DNA from: Thioalkalivibrio sp. K90mix
Lineage (GTDB): Bacteria > Pseudomonadota > Gammaproteobacteria > Ectothiorhodospirales > Ectothiorhodospiraceae
Direction: 5' to 3'
Length of the DNA: 64,000 nucleotides
Assembly: GCF_000025545.1 (NCBI RefSeq)
Contig: NC_013889.1
Location: forward strand, 248,001 to 312,000
This document shows positions 49,815 to 59,940 of this stretch, piece after piece. Position 1 is the first letter of the stretch. Each line of letters starts with the position of its first letter. The notes beneath the pieces are model-generated. The model saw nothing but the letters and a program-made list of their open reading frames with translations, had not been told where the DNA came from and made no database searches. The translations under genes and the position numbers were made by a program.

Positions 49815-52180
49815 GGCGTTACCCCGATGGCGCTTTCCACATGGGCCAGGAAGCGATCGGCATTCAGGTAGCCAACATTACGGTAGTTGCGCAACTCGTT
49901 GCCATCGCTGTCGTAGAAGATCATCGCGGGAGGGCCGAACAGGCTGAAGTTGCGCATCAACTCGCGGTGTTCCGAGGTGTTCTCGGTTACGTCCGCCTTG
50001 AGCAGATGAACATCGGCCATCGCCCGGATCACGCGCGGGTCCTGGAAGGTGGTGCGTTCCAGGCGCACGCAGTCCACGCACCAGTCGGCGTAGAAGTCCA
50101 CGAACACCGGCTGTCCGTTCTCGCGCGCGCGTTCGACCTCGCGCTCGAGGTCCTCCAGGCTGTTGATCTTGGTGAACTCCATCTCCGTCGGGCCCTGTTC
50201 GCCGGTGGTCGAGGCCACCGGCTGATTCAGGCTGGCCAGCGGCCGGAACACGTCCTTGCCGCCGGTTGCCGCGCCAATCATCAGCAGGATGCCGTAGATC
50301 AGGATCACCACGCCCAGGCCCTTCCACAGGCTGTACCAGCCCGAGGTGCCCTCCGGCAGCGAGCGCAAGGCCCCCATGTAGATCGCAGTCACGATCAGCA
50401 GGGTCGCCCACAGGAACATCGCGACCTCGCCCGGGATCACCCGTTCAAGCAGCCAGATGCCCATGGCCAGCAGGCCGACGCCAAACACCGCCTTGATCGC
50501 ATCCATCCACGGACCGGCCTTCGGCAGCAGGCGGCCGGCCGAGGTGCCGATCGCCAGTAGCGGGGCGCCCATGCCCATGCTCAGGGAGAACAGGGCGATG
50601 CCGCCCAGTACCGCATCGCCGGTGTGGCTGATGTAGAGCAGGGCGCCAATCAGCGGCGCGGTTACGCACGGACCGACGATCAGGGCCGACAGGAAGCCCA
50701 TGATCCCGGCGCCCATGTAGGTGCCGCCTTCCTGGCGGTTGCTGATCTGCGACAGCTTGCTCTGCACGCTGGCCGGCATCTGCAGTTCGTAGAAGCCGAA
50801 CATCGACATCGCCAGCGCGATAAAGATGGTGACGAAGGTCCCAATGATCCAGGGGTTCTGGAAGGCCGCCTGCAGGTTGGCCCCAGCGAGTCCCGCGAAG
50901 ACCCCGGCGATGGTGTAGGTCAGCGCCATCGCCAGCACGAACACCAGCGAGATCAGGAATGCCTTGCGTGTGGTCAGGTTCTTCTGCCCGATGATGATGT
51001 TCGACAGGATCGGGATCATCGGGAACACGCAGGGGGTGAACGTCAGCAGCAGACCGAAGCCGAAGAAGGCCAGCGCCACCAGCCAGATCTGGCCATCGGC
51101 CAGCTGGGCCGCGATGCGGTCCTGTTGGGTGACGGGTGCGGCGGTCTCGTCGTCCGCCTCTTCCGGGGCGGCCTCGGCGGTGTCGATCTCGTCCAGGGCC
51201 TCGTCGCCGGTCTCCGGGAGGGCGTCCTCGTCGACTTCGGTGGCCAGATCCGCGTCGAAGCTGACCGAGACCTCCTGCGTCAGCGGCGGGTAGCACACAC
51301 CGCCGTCCCAGCAGCCCTGGTAGTCAATCGCCAGGGTGATCTCGGAGACGTCGTCCTCGTCGCGCAGCACGGGGACGAGGATCTCGACCTGATCGCGATA
51401 GATCTCCGTCTCGCCGAAGAACTCGTCCTCGTGACGTTCGCCCTCGGGCGGGTTGACCGGTCCCAGCTCGATCCCGTCGCCTTCGGCGATGCGCACGTCG
51501 AGCTGATCGCGGTAGAGGTAGTAGTCCTCGGCGATTTCGAAGCGCAGGATGACCGCGTTTTGGCTGATCGCTTCGAGAGAGGCGGCAAAGGCCTCTTCCG
51601 GCTCGAGCAGATCGCCGGCGGCGCCCACGTCGCCCGAGAGGTCGCCCATCTCGTCCAGGGCGCTGCGTTCCTCGTCGGCGGCTTCGTCTTCTGTGGCCTC
51701 TTCTTCGGCCGCCTCTTCACCGTTCTCGCCCGGCAGGCCCGGAAGCTCCAGCGAGACGGTCTGGAAATGGGGCGGATAGCACACGCCGAGGTCGGCGCAA
51801 CCCTGAGAGCGCGCGGTCAGTTCGATCTCGGTGCTGTCGGCCGCGAGGATCGGAAGCTCGATGCTGACCTCGTCGCGATAGGTCTCGACCTCGCCGAAGA
51901 ACTCGTCGGTCTTCTTCTCGCCATCGGGGATGTTCGGTTCGCCGAGCTCCAACCCTTCGCTCTCGGGTTCGAACTCAAACTGCTCGCGGTACATGTAGTA
52001 GCCGTCCGCGATCTCCCAGGTCAGGCGAATGGTGTCCGCGTCAATGGCCTCGGCGCTCAGGCTGAAGGCGTCATCCGGGTCCAGCAGATCATCATCGAAG
52101 ATGGCATGTGCCAGCCCCGGGGTCAGCAGGAATGCGACCAGGAGGGTCGCCAGCCAGTTGCGCAGGTTCAGGAGGTGCAT
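49811..52180 (-). CDS. dsbD: thiol:disulfide interchange protein DsbD with duplicated periplasmic alpha domain
   Basis: A 789-residue protein, versus about 565 in E. coli. The signal peptide ends near AHA (about 26). Two tandem nDsbD-type domains follow: one about 30-150 with C128/C134 (SQGCADLGVCYPP), a second about 190-310 with C290/C296 (YQGCWDGGVCYPP), separated by an acidic linker. The eight-helix membrane domain has its redox Cys pair in TPCVFPM and GPCVTAP. The C-terminal thioredoxin domain has CVDC at 701-704. It carries electrons from cytoplasmic thioredoxin to periplasmic partners. cutA precedes it, as in E. coli. Confidence 0.93.
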   Translation of the reverse strand: MHLLNLRNWLATLLVAFLLTPGLAHAIFDDDLLDPDDAFSLSAEAIDADTIRLTWEIADGYYMYREQFEFEPESEGLELGEPNIPDGEKKTDEFFGEVETYRDEVSIELPILAADSTEIELTARSQGCADLGVCYPPHFQTVSLELPGLPGENGEEAAEEEATEDEAADEERSALDEMGDLSGDVGAAGDLLEPEEAFAASLEAISQNAVILRFEIAEDYYLYRDQLDVRIAEGDGIELGPVNPPEGERHEDEFFGETEIYRDQVEILVPVLRDEDDVSEITLAIDYQGCWDGGVCYPPLTQEVSVSFDADLATEVDEDALPETGDEALDEIDTAEAAPEEADDETAAPVTQQDRIAAQLADGQIWLVALAFFGFGLLLTFTPCVFPMIPILSNIIIGQKNLTTRKAFLISLVFVLAMALTYTIAGVFAGLAGANLQAAFQNPWIIGTFVTIFIALAMSMFGFYELQMPASVQSKLSQISNRQEGGTYMGAGIMGFLSALIVGPCVTAPLIGALLYISHTGDAVLGGIALFSLSMGMGAPLLAIGTSAGRLLPKAGPWMDAIKAVFGVGLLAMGIWLLERVIPGEVAMFLWATLLIVTAIYMGALRSLPEGTSGWYSLWKGLGVVILIYGILLMIGAATGGKDVFRPLASLNQPVASTTGEQGPTEMEFTKINSLEDLEREVERARENGQPVFVDFYADWCVDCVRLERTTFQDPRVIRAMADVHLLKADVTENTSEHRELMRNFSLFGPPAMIFYDSDGNELRNYRNVGYLNADRFLAHVESAIGVTP

Positions 52181-52515
52181 TGCGTTATCCAGTTCAGGTA
52201 ATCCGGGGACCCGTGCGTGATCGGCACGGCAATGATCTCCGGGGTTTCATACGGGTGATGTTCCGTCAGGTGGGCCTGCAGGTCGTCGCGGGCATCGACG
52301 GAGGTTTTGATCAGCAGTGTGACTTCGGAATCGGTTTCGATATTCCCTTTCCACACATAAATTGAGCGTCCGGCCGGGAGGATGTGCACGCAGGCCGCAA
52401 GCCCGCGCTGGACCAGCTCGCCGGCCAGATTCTCCGCCTCGGCGGGGTCGTCCAGTGTGGTGAGTACCAGCCAGGCGCGCACGTTCGTGTTGTCGGGTTC
52501 CTTCTCCGGCATCAT
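52168..52515 (-). CDS. cutA: divalent-cation tolerance protein CutA
   Basis: A 115-residue trimeric ferredoxin-like protein. Markers are VLTTLDDPAEAENLAGELVQRGLAACVHILPAG, YVWKGNIE and the C-terminal YLNWI. ATG 52515 (or 52513-adjacent ATG 52512) is chosen over longer frames that overlap the upstream gene. It overlaps dsbD by 13 bases. The name comes from a copper-tolerance phenotype, and the biochemical role remains unclear. Confidence 0.94.
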   Translation of the reverse strand: MMPEKEPDNTNVRAWLVLTTLDDPAEAENLAGELVQRGLAACVHILPAGRSIYVWKGNIETDSEVTLLIKTSVDARDDLQAHLTEHHPYETPEIIAVPITHGSPDYLNWITQCTS

Positions 52516-52528
52516 CGACTCTTGGGCA

Positions 52529-53356
52529 TCAGGAATTTGTACGAAGTTCGATCCGGGCCGGCTGGCCGGGGCGCAGTACGGCATCATCGCCCGGCGAGAA
52601 CTCGGCCTCGACCCGGTATCTCTGATCCTCGTCTTTGCCCACAAGTTCCCAGCCGATCCGATCGATTGTTCCGGAAAACTCGTGTTCGCCAACGGTGATC
52701 GTGACGTCCTGGCCCTCGCTGAGCGACCCGATACGATCCGGTGTCACCAGTGCCCGAACACGCATGGAGTCGCCGCTTCCAAGTACCGCCAGCACGGCCG
52801 GCGCCAGAGCGGGATTCACGAACTGGCCGGGGGAGACATCGATGCGCGTGATGCGGCCGCTGGCCGGGGCGCGAATTGTTGCGTCGTCGCGATCGGCGCG
52901 TGCACGGTCGCGCTGGGCGCGGGCCTCGGCCAGGCGTGCGGCGACAGTGGCCTGCTGGATGCGTGCCAGTTCCACCTCGCGCAGGGCGATCAGGGTCTGG
53001 TCGTACAGGTCCTCCGCCTTTTCGACCTCGCGATTGGCCTCGTTCAGTTCCAGTTGCAGACGTTCGATGGCGGCCTGCGCGGCACGCAGGTCGGCCTCGA
53101 CCCTGCGCGTATCCAGGCGGAACAGGGCGGTGTCCTGGTCGACATGCTCACCCGGGCGGACCTCGATCGCCTCGATCTTGCCGGCCACCGGGGCCGTGAT
53201 GCGGTAGGTCTGGCCCCAGTCCAGATGGCCTTCCAGCGCGCCGTTTTCCTCGGCCGCCGACCCAGCGGGAGTCAGCGCCAGAAAGGCACAGCAGGCGACG
53301 GCCGAGAGCAACAGCCGTCGGGTCGAGTTGCCCTGGTTCAGGCGATCGATGGACAT
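52529..53356 (-). CDS. periplasmic efflux adaptor (membrane fusion protein, HlyD family)
   Basis: A 275-residue adaptor with an N-terminal signal or anchor (about 14-35), barrel-sandwich (lipoyl) halves (YRITAPVAGKIEAIEVRPGEHVDQDTALFRLD and ATIRAPASGRITRIDVSPGQFV), an alpha-hairpin coiled coil (about 85-150), and a beta-barrel segment (RVRALVTPDRIGSLSEGQDV). It is short for the family. It sits between the TolC-like gene and cutA. No RND, ABC or MFS pump gene accompanies it. Confidence 0.86.
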   Translation of the reverse strand: MSIDRLNQGNSTRRLLLSAVACCAFLALTPAGSAAEENGALEGHLDWGQTYRITAPVAGKIEAIEVRPGEHVDQDTALFRLDTRRVEADLRAAQAAIERLQLELNEANREVEKAEDLYDQTLIALREVELARIQQATVAARLAEARAQRDRARADRDDATIRAPASGRITRIDVSPGQFVNPALAPAVLAVLGSGDSMRVRALVTPDRIGSLSEGQDVTITVGEHEFSGTIDRIGWELVGKDEDQRYRVEAEFSPGDDAVLRPGQPARIELRTNS

Positions 53357-53395
53357 CGCGTGTACTCCGTCGGGGCGTCCGTGGACGCGCTTTTG

Positions 53396-54790
53396 TTACT
53401 CCGTTTCCGCCACGGCCGTACCGGCCAGGCGGAAGGGGCTCAGGTCACCGCGCCCGGTGAGCAGGGCCAGGCGCTCGTACACCATGGCCAGCTCGAACTC
53501 GGTCTGGGCATTAAAATAGGCTGCGGCGCTTTGCTGAACCATCGAGTCGCCGAGATCGGCCTGGTCCTCGATGTCGTACAGGTAGCGGGCGCGGTCGATG
53601 TAGAGCTGGCGATAGTCCATGCGCCATTCGGCCTCGTCACGCTGCATCCGCAGGGCCTGGGCTTCGTGATAAAGCTCGCGCAGGCGGTTGCGCGCCTCGA
53701 TTCGGGCCTGTCCCAGATCGGCCTCCGCGCGCTGGCGGGCCGCGACCGCATGCCCGACCCGGCTGTCCTGGCGGCGCCCCTCGTACAGCGGTACCTCCAG
53801 CACGAGCCCGGCGGCGAAGGGGTTGCGATCACCGCCAAACTCACGGTTCCAGTAGCCCGTCTCGGCCTCCGCATACAGGCGTGGGCGGCGCTGGGCGCGG
53901 GCCGCATCCACGCCGCGTGCGGCGGCCTCTACTTGCATGCGCTCGGCGGCAAGGGTCGGATTCGCGCTGTCGAGTTCAGCCATCAGATCGTCCAGCCCCG
54001 GGAGTTCCGGGAGATCCAGCGGCAGGGCGGGTGCCAGCACGGTACGAATGCGCTCGCCGGGGCGGTTCAGGGCCTCGGCGAGCTCGTCGCGGGCGCGGCG
54101 CTGATTCTGCAGGGCGCGCTGGCGCTGCACGCGCAGCGTCTGGTATTCCGACTCCAGGCGGAAGACCTCGATATCCGAGACCTGTCCGCGTTGTGCACGT
54201 TCTTCCGCACGCTCCTTGCTGACGAATGCGGCCGCCATGGCCTCGGTGTCGCGGGCAAAACCGAGGTCGGCGAGCAGGACGTTGAAATACCGCTCCATGA
54301 CATGCAGCGAGTGGCGGGCGTGCGCCAGGATCTCCATCTCGCGGGCGGCCTCGAGGCGCTGGGTGCTGGCGGCCTCGCGCGCGTTCGACTGGCCGAAGTC
54401 GCTCAGCAGCTTGCGGGCGACGAGGGTGGCACGCGAGTCGTTGCGGCTCTGATCCGGGGCGAGGTCGTTGGGCTCGATCCAGCGAGCCTCCAGGCGCGCA
54501 TTCACCGTGACGTCGCGTCCGGCCTGGGTGCTGGCGAGTTCCTGTTCGGCGATCTCGCGTTCCGCCCGCGCCCGTTGAACCTGAGGGTGGAGGGCATCGA
54601 CGGCGGTCAGCGCGTTCTGCAACCGCAGTGGCTCGGGCAGTGGTTCGGGATCGATTACGCCATCCGCCGGGAGGCCCTGCGCGGCGCTGATGGCGGGCAA
54701 CAGTGCGAGCGTGAATACGATGAAGGTGGCCAGAAGGGGCGCCGCGATTCGAAGCCGTGCGTGCCGGGGCACCGCATGTCCTGGATGCAT
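53396..54790 (-). CDS. TolC-family outer-membrane channel protein
   Basis: A 464-residue outer-membrane factor. The signal peptide (about 10-37, ending ISAAQ) precedes two OEP repeats rich in long amphipathic helices (ALHPQVQRARAEREIAEQELAST and ANPTLAAERMQVEAAARGVDAARAQRRPRLYAEAETG). No lipobox Cys is present, so it is not acylated. It is the likely outer-membrane partner of the adjacent adaptor, 39 bases downstream. Confidence 0.9.
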   Translation of the reverse strand: MHPGHAVPRHARLRIAAPLLATFIVFTLALLPAISAAQGLPADGVIDPEPLPEPLRLQNALTAVDALHPQVQRARAEREIAEQELASTQAGRDVTVNARLEARWIEPNDLAPDQSRNDSRATLVARKLLSDFGQSNAREAASTQRLEAAREMEILAHARHSLHVMERYFNVLLADLGFARDTEAMAAAFVSKERAEERAQRGQVSDIEVFRLESEYQTLRVQRQRALQNQRRARDELAEALNRPGERIRTVLAPALPLDLPELPGLDDLMAELDSANPTLAAERMQVEAAARGVDAARAQRRPRLYAEAETGYWNREFGGDRNPFAAGLVLEVPLYEGRRQDSRVGHAVAARQRAEADLGQARIEARNRLRELYHEAQALRMQRDEAEWRMDYRQLYIDRARYLYDIEDQADLGDSMVQQSAAAYFNAQTEFELAMVYERLALLTGRGDLSPFRLAGTAVAETE

Positions 54791-54798
54791 CGGGGTAC

Positions 54799-55353
54799 CT
54801 ATCGTCCAGCGCGTTCGCGACGGAAACGGGTGAAATTGCCGTCTTCGTAGTGCCCCTCGGCGACGAACTCGCCCAGCAGGAGGAATTCGTCAACATCCCG
54901 GGTCGCCCCGGTGAAACGTGTGATCGGTTCGCCATCCAGGTTGAAGAACTGGAATACCGGCGTCGCACGCACCCGGAAGTCGCGGGTGGCGAAGTCCATC
55001 ATCGTCTTGGTTTCGCCCTCGAAATTGACGACCTCGATGGCGCCTTCCACGTCTACGGCGAAGATGCGGAAGCGTTCCTTGTAGAACTCCTGGACCTCGG
55101 GCTGATTCAGGACCTGATTCTTCATGCGGTGGCAAAACGGGCAGTCGTCCATTTCGAAGAACAGCAAAATGCCTTTCTTGCCGGCCTCGCGGGCCTCCTC
55201 CAGCTCCTCGGGAAAATCCCCGAAGGTCGGGTCGAAGAAGTGGTGGGTTGGGTCGCGCGGGTCTTCCACGCCGGCGCTGCCCAGCCCCGGGAGCGCCAGG
55301 AGCAGGGCAGCCAGCAGGGTGGGGAACAGGGAAATGATGCGGCTTGCTCTCAT
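54799..55353 (-). CDS. periplasmic thioredoxin-fold protein (SoxW-like)
   Basis: A 184-residue exported thioredoxin-like protein. Signal peptide about 1-27 (FPTLLAALLLALPGLGSA), then a thioredoxin fold with CPFC at 71-74 (FEMDDCPFCHRMKNQV) and cis-Pro in VRATPVFQFFN. It resembles SoxW of sulfur oxidisers, but no sox genes are nearby. ATG 55353 is preceded by GGAG. It heads the operon to tolC, adaptor, cutA, dsbD and tlpA. Confidence 0.8.
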   Translation of the reverse strand: MRASRIISLFPTLLAALLLALPGLGSAGVEDPRDPTHHFFDPTFGDFPEELEEAREAGKKGILLFFEMDDCPFCHRMKNQVLNQPEVQEFYKERFRIFAVDVEGAIEVVNFEGETKTMMDFATRDFRVRATPVFQFFNLDGEPITRFTGATRDVDEFLLLGEFVAEGHYEDGNFTRFRRERAGR

Positions 55354-55543
55354 GCGGCTGGGCTCCGATTCTCGGACGTCATTCACAAATCAGACGGGCA
55401 AGAGCGTCCCTCAATTCCCTCCCGAATGCAAGGAAAAACAGAACGGGTCCGAGTGGCCGCGGCATGCCCATCGAAGGGCTGTTCGACAGGGGGTTGGGGG
55501 CGTGTTCCAATAATTCGCTCGTCTTGTCTGGAACCCGTTATTC

Positions 55544-56029
55544 ATGCGCAGTCCCTTCCTCCCGTTGTTTGTTTTTCTCGGGTTGGTATTGCTCGAGATC
55601 TTCGGCTTCGCCTGGGTGGGCGACGCCGTCGGGGCGCTGGCCACGGTGGCGCTGGTGATCGCGACGGCCGCGGCGGGTCTGCTGCTGTTTCGTCTGCAGG
55701 GGTTCTACCACTGGCGGCGCCTGCAGCAGAGCCTGGCCCGAGGCGAGATGCCTGCGCGCGGGCTGGTCGAGGGCTGGCTGCTGATGTCGGCGGCGGTCCT
55801 GCTGCTGTTGCCCGGGTTTTTCACCGACGCGGCGGGCTTCGTGTTGCTGGTGCCGCCGCTGCGGCGCTGGGCGGCCGAGGGCATCCTGCGCCGGGGCATG
55901 ATCCGGGCGCGGGCGAGTGGCCCGGGTGCGGCCGGGCCGGGCGACCCGATCGAAGGCGAGTTCCGCCGCCATGACGCCGGTGACGAATCTGCCTCCGACG
56001 AACGTCTGGACCACGACGACCGCCGCTGA
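55544..56029 (+). CDS. fxsA: FxsA-family membrane protein
   Basis: A 161-residue inner-membrane protein with three or four helices (FLPLFVFLGLVLLEIFGFAWVG, ALATVALVIATAAAGLLLF, LMSAAVLLLLPGFFTDAAGF) and a hydrophilic charged C-terminus. The LLPGFFTDAAGFVLL segment is the FxsA hallmark. FxsA overproduction relieves phage T7 exclusion by plasmid F in E. coli, and its normal role is unknown. It lies upstream of groES as in enterics. Confidence 0.88.
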   Translation: MRSPFLPLFVFLGLVLLEIFGFAWVGDAVGALATVALVIATAAAGLLLFRLQGFYHWRRLQQSLARGEMPARGLVEGWLLMSAAVLLLLPGFFTDAAGFVLLVPPLRRWAAEGILRRGMIRARASGPGAAGPGDPIEGEFRRHDAGDESASDERLDHDDRR

Positions 56030-56050
56030 GAATTCTCCTTCCCCGTGCCC

Positions 56051-56078
56051 TTGACTCGGCTCGGTGTGCCCCTATTAT
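56051..56078 (+). promoter_or_regulatory. sigma-70 promoter of groESL
   Basis: TTGACT (56051-56056), 16-base spacer and TATTAT (56073-56078). The CIRCE operator begins at the last base of the -10 and covers the expected start site. No sigma-32-type promoter was recognised. Confidence 0.8.
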
Positions 56079-56104
56079 TAGCACTCGTTCGGGGTGGGTG
56101 CTAA
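56078..56104. promoter_or_regulatory. CIRCE operator (HrcA binding site) of groESL
   Basis: TTAGCACTC (56078-56086), nine-base spacer, GGGTGCTAA (56096-56104). This is the CIRCE consensus TTAGCACTC-N9-GAGTGCTAA with one substitution. It implies repression of groESL by HrcA, with release on heat stress. Confidence 0.93.
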
Positions 56105-56164
56105 CAGGGCGCCTACCCGACATCCTCCAACCTGTTAAGAACATCGATATAAGGAGTTCGCACC

Positions 56165-56455
56165 ATGAACCTGCGGCCTTTGCACGATCGCGTCATCGTG
56201 AAGCGTATGGAAGAAGAGCGCACCAGCCCCGGCGGCATCGTGATCCCGGACTCGGCGGCCGAGAAGCCGATTCGCGGCGAGGTGATTGCGGTTGGTAACG
56301 GCAAGATCCTGGAGAGCGGCGAAGTCCGCGCCCTGGACGTGAAGGCCGGTGACAAGGTGCTGTTTGGCAAGTACTCCGGCACCGAGGTCAAGGTCGAAGG
56401 CGAAGACGTCCTGGTGATGCGCGAAGACGACATCATGGCCGTGATCGAGGGCTAA
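56165..56455 (+). CDS. groES: co-chaperonin GroES
   Basis: A 96-residue heptameric lid of the GroEL chamber. Starts [31 protein letters not shown] with the mobile loop SPGGIVIP. An AAGGAG site lies upstream of ATG 56165. groEL follows after 51 bases. Control by the CIRCE element upstream. Confidence 0.97.
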   Translation: MNLRPLHDRVIVKRMEEERTSPGGIVIPDSAAEKPIRGEVIAVGNGKILESGEVRALDVKAGDKVLFGKYSGTEVKVEGEDVLVMREDDIMAVIEG

Positions 56456-58165
<1,710 letters not shown>

Positions 58166-58199
58166 GCCGCTCGGCCTTTTGTTACGCCAAGCAACAGGA

Positions 58200-58224
58200 G
58201 ACCCCGCTGCGGCGGGGTCTTTTT
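58200..58224 (+). terminator. rho-independent terminator of groESL
   Basis: GACCCCGC (58200-58207) pairs with GCGGGGTC (58212-58219) around a four-base loop, followed by TTTTT (58220-58224), 35 bases after the groEL stop. Confidence 0.93.
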
Positions 58225-58571
58225 GTCTGGGGCGCGCCAGGCTGTTCTTGTGCACCGGAACCCACAAGTAATCTGTGTGTCCTTAAGGGAACAAGGTTCT
58301 TGGTGAGGTTGGCGTTTTTATGGGCAGGTAGTTGCCCTGGCCAGACAGAAGAAGGGAGTCGCCTGATCGCAGACAGGTGTTTCCTTAATGTGACAACGTT
58401 GTGATGCCGATACAATTCTTGACTGGAATGCGTGCAAAACCGGAAAGCATGTGCCACTATCAAGCTGCTGTAGAGGGCTTGGCGCTCGCTGCTCCAGATT
58501 CCGGTCGGGAGTCAACCGTTCGGCAACGCGCTTGTCTCTGATCAGTCGTCGTTTGTTTTTACAAGGAGGCT
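58225..58571. other. groEL-ompA intergenic region (about 350 bases)
   Basis: Non-coding leader and promoter region of the OmpA-family gene. A possible -10 TACAAT lies at 58411-58416 with only a poor -35 (TGTGAC, about 58390), and the leader would be about 150 bases. The strong AAGGAGG ribosome-binding site lies about 58562-58568. No open frame here looks genuine. Confidence 0.45.
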
Positions 58572-59219
58572 ATGAACATGAATCACAAGCTGGTTAAGAA
58601 TATTCTGGCCGCGTCCGTGGCCACGCTGCTGATCGGTACCGCGAGCCAGGCAGTGGCTCAGGAGCCGCCGGCGGCCAACGTCACCGACCGTAGCGGCAAT
58701 GTCGTGATGGACCGCTCCGGCGAGTGCGTGCGTACCCGCTCCTGGGCACCGGAAAACGTGCGTCATTCCGAGTGCGCCGGTTACATCCAGGAAACCGCAG
58801 AGGCCCCCGAGCCGGATCCGGCCCCCGAGCCCGAGCCCGAGCCCGAGCCCGAGTTTGAAACCACCACGCTGAGTGCGCAGGCCCTGTTCGACTTCGACAG
58901 TGCCGATCTGCGTCCGGAAGGCCGCGATGCCCTGCGCGAACTGGCCCGCAGCCTGACCGCCGATGACGTCGAGTACAGCTCGGTGCTGGTCGAAGGTCAC
59001 ACCTGCACCATCGGCCCGGCCGACTACAACCAGGGCCTGTCCGAGCGTCGCGCCCAGTCCGTGGCCGACTTCCTGGCCAGCGAAGGTGTGCGTGAAGACG
59101 ACATCCGCACCGTGGGTTACGGTGAGGACCGCCCGACCGCCGACAACTCCACCCGCGAAGGCCGCGAGGCCAACCGTCGCGTGGAAGTGACCTCCGACGT
59201 GCGTCAGCGCGCCGACTAA
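58572..59219 (+). CDS. OmpA-family peptidoglycan-associated outer-membrane protein
   Basis: A 215-residue exported protein. Signal peptide about 1-29 (ILAASVATLLIGTASQAVA), a short N-terminal region with two Cys (C52 and C68), a Pro-Glu linker (about 79-94), and a C-terminal OmpA domain (about 100-208) with FDSADLRPEG, VEGHTCTIGPADYNQGLSERRAQSV and NRRVEV. The N-terminal region is far too short for an eight-strand OmpA barrel, so this resembles Pal/RmpM-type anchors without a lipobox. AAGGAGG precedes the start. Confidence 0.9.
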   Translation: MNMNHKLVKNILAASVATLLIGTASQAVAQEPPAANVTDRSGNVVMDRSGECVRTRSWAPENVRHSECAGYIQETAEAPEPDPAPEPEPEPEPEFETTTLSAQALFDFDSADLRPEGRDALRELARSLTADDVEYSSVLVEGHTCTIGPADYNQGLSERRAQSVADFLASEGVREDDIRTVGYGEDRPTADNSTREGREANRRVEVTSDVRQRAD

Positions 59220-59273
59220 GGTCTCCATACCTGTCGGTATCCGGCCATCGGTCCGTCCGATGGCCCGGGAATC

Positions 59274-59300
59274 AGGCCCCGCTTCGGCGGGGCCTTTTTT
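59274..59300 (+). terminator. rho-independent terminator of the OmpA-family gene
   Basis: AGGCCCCGC (59274-59282) pairs with GCGGGGCCT (59287-59295) around TTCG, followed by a six-T run ending at 59300. Confidence 0.93.
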
Positions 59301-59408
59301 ATGAAGGGCAGTGGAGCACTGGTCGTGTGGTGGTGGCGCGGGGGTCGTTAAGCTTCGGTTAAGCCTCTCGTCCTAGACTGAGTCCAAAACCGGAGGACCG
59401 TACCAATC

Positions 59409-59909
59409 ATGAATCTGCATACGTTCAAGCTGCGCAAGGGCATCCGGCTGGCCGGCCTGACGGTCGTCCTGGTGCTCGGCGGCATGTTGCTGTCTGGCGC
59501 CGCCTCCGCGCACGGGATCGAGCGGGCCACGGATCTGCAGTCTCTGGCGCAGAATGGGGACGGCAAGCCGACCCTGATCATGTTTGCCTCGACCAGTTGC
59601 CCCTACTGTGACCGGGCGGAACACCAGCACCTGGGTCCGATGAGCGAGGACGCGAGCTACGAGGGTATCCATATCCGAAAGGTCATCCTCGACCGTGAAG
59701 AGGTGCGCGACTTCGACGGCCAGGTGCGCCGCGGCCATGAACTGGGCCGTGCCTACGGGGCGCGTGTGGTCCCGACCATCATGGCCTTTGACGCCGAGGG
59801 CAATCCGGTGGGCGAGCCGCTCGTCGGTATCCCCAACGAGCAGCTCTACCGCAGCCAGATTCGTCAGCGCATCCAGCAGGCCATCCGCCACAACGGGGGA
59901 TCAAGCTAG
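59409..59909 (+). CDS. periplasmic thioredoxin-fold protein with CPYC motif
   Basis: A 166-residue exported protein with a signal peptide (about 13-34, ending AASA) and a thioredoxin-like fold: CPYC at 64-67 (FASTSCPYCDRAEHQHL) and cis-Pro in ARVVPTIMAFDAEGNPVG. It resembles SoxW/DsbE-like reductases and the DUF953/thioredoxin_2 group. The dipeptide PY within CxxC is glutaredoxin- and DsbC-like. It converges with tamB. Confidence 0.8.
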   Translation: MNLHTFKLRKGIRLAGLTVVLVLGGMLLSGAASAHGIERATDLQSLAQNGDGKPTLIMFASTSCPYCDRAEHQHLGPMSEDASYEGIHIRKVILDREEVRDFDGQVRRGHELGRAYGARVVPTIMAFDAEGNPVGEPLVGIPNEQLYRSQIRQRIQQAIRHNGGSS

Positions 59910-59940
59910 CAAGGCGTTGACCTCGCTACTCCAGCGCTGG

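Noticed and set aside
58182-58463. Minus-strand 93-codon frame after groEL.
   Set aside because: It overlaps the groEL terminator and has no ribosome-binding site or similarity.
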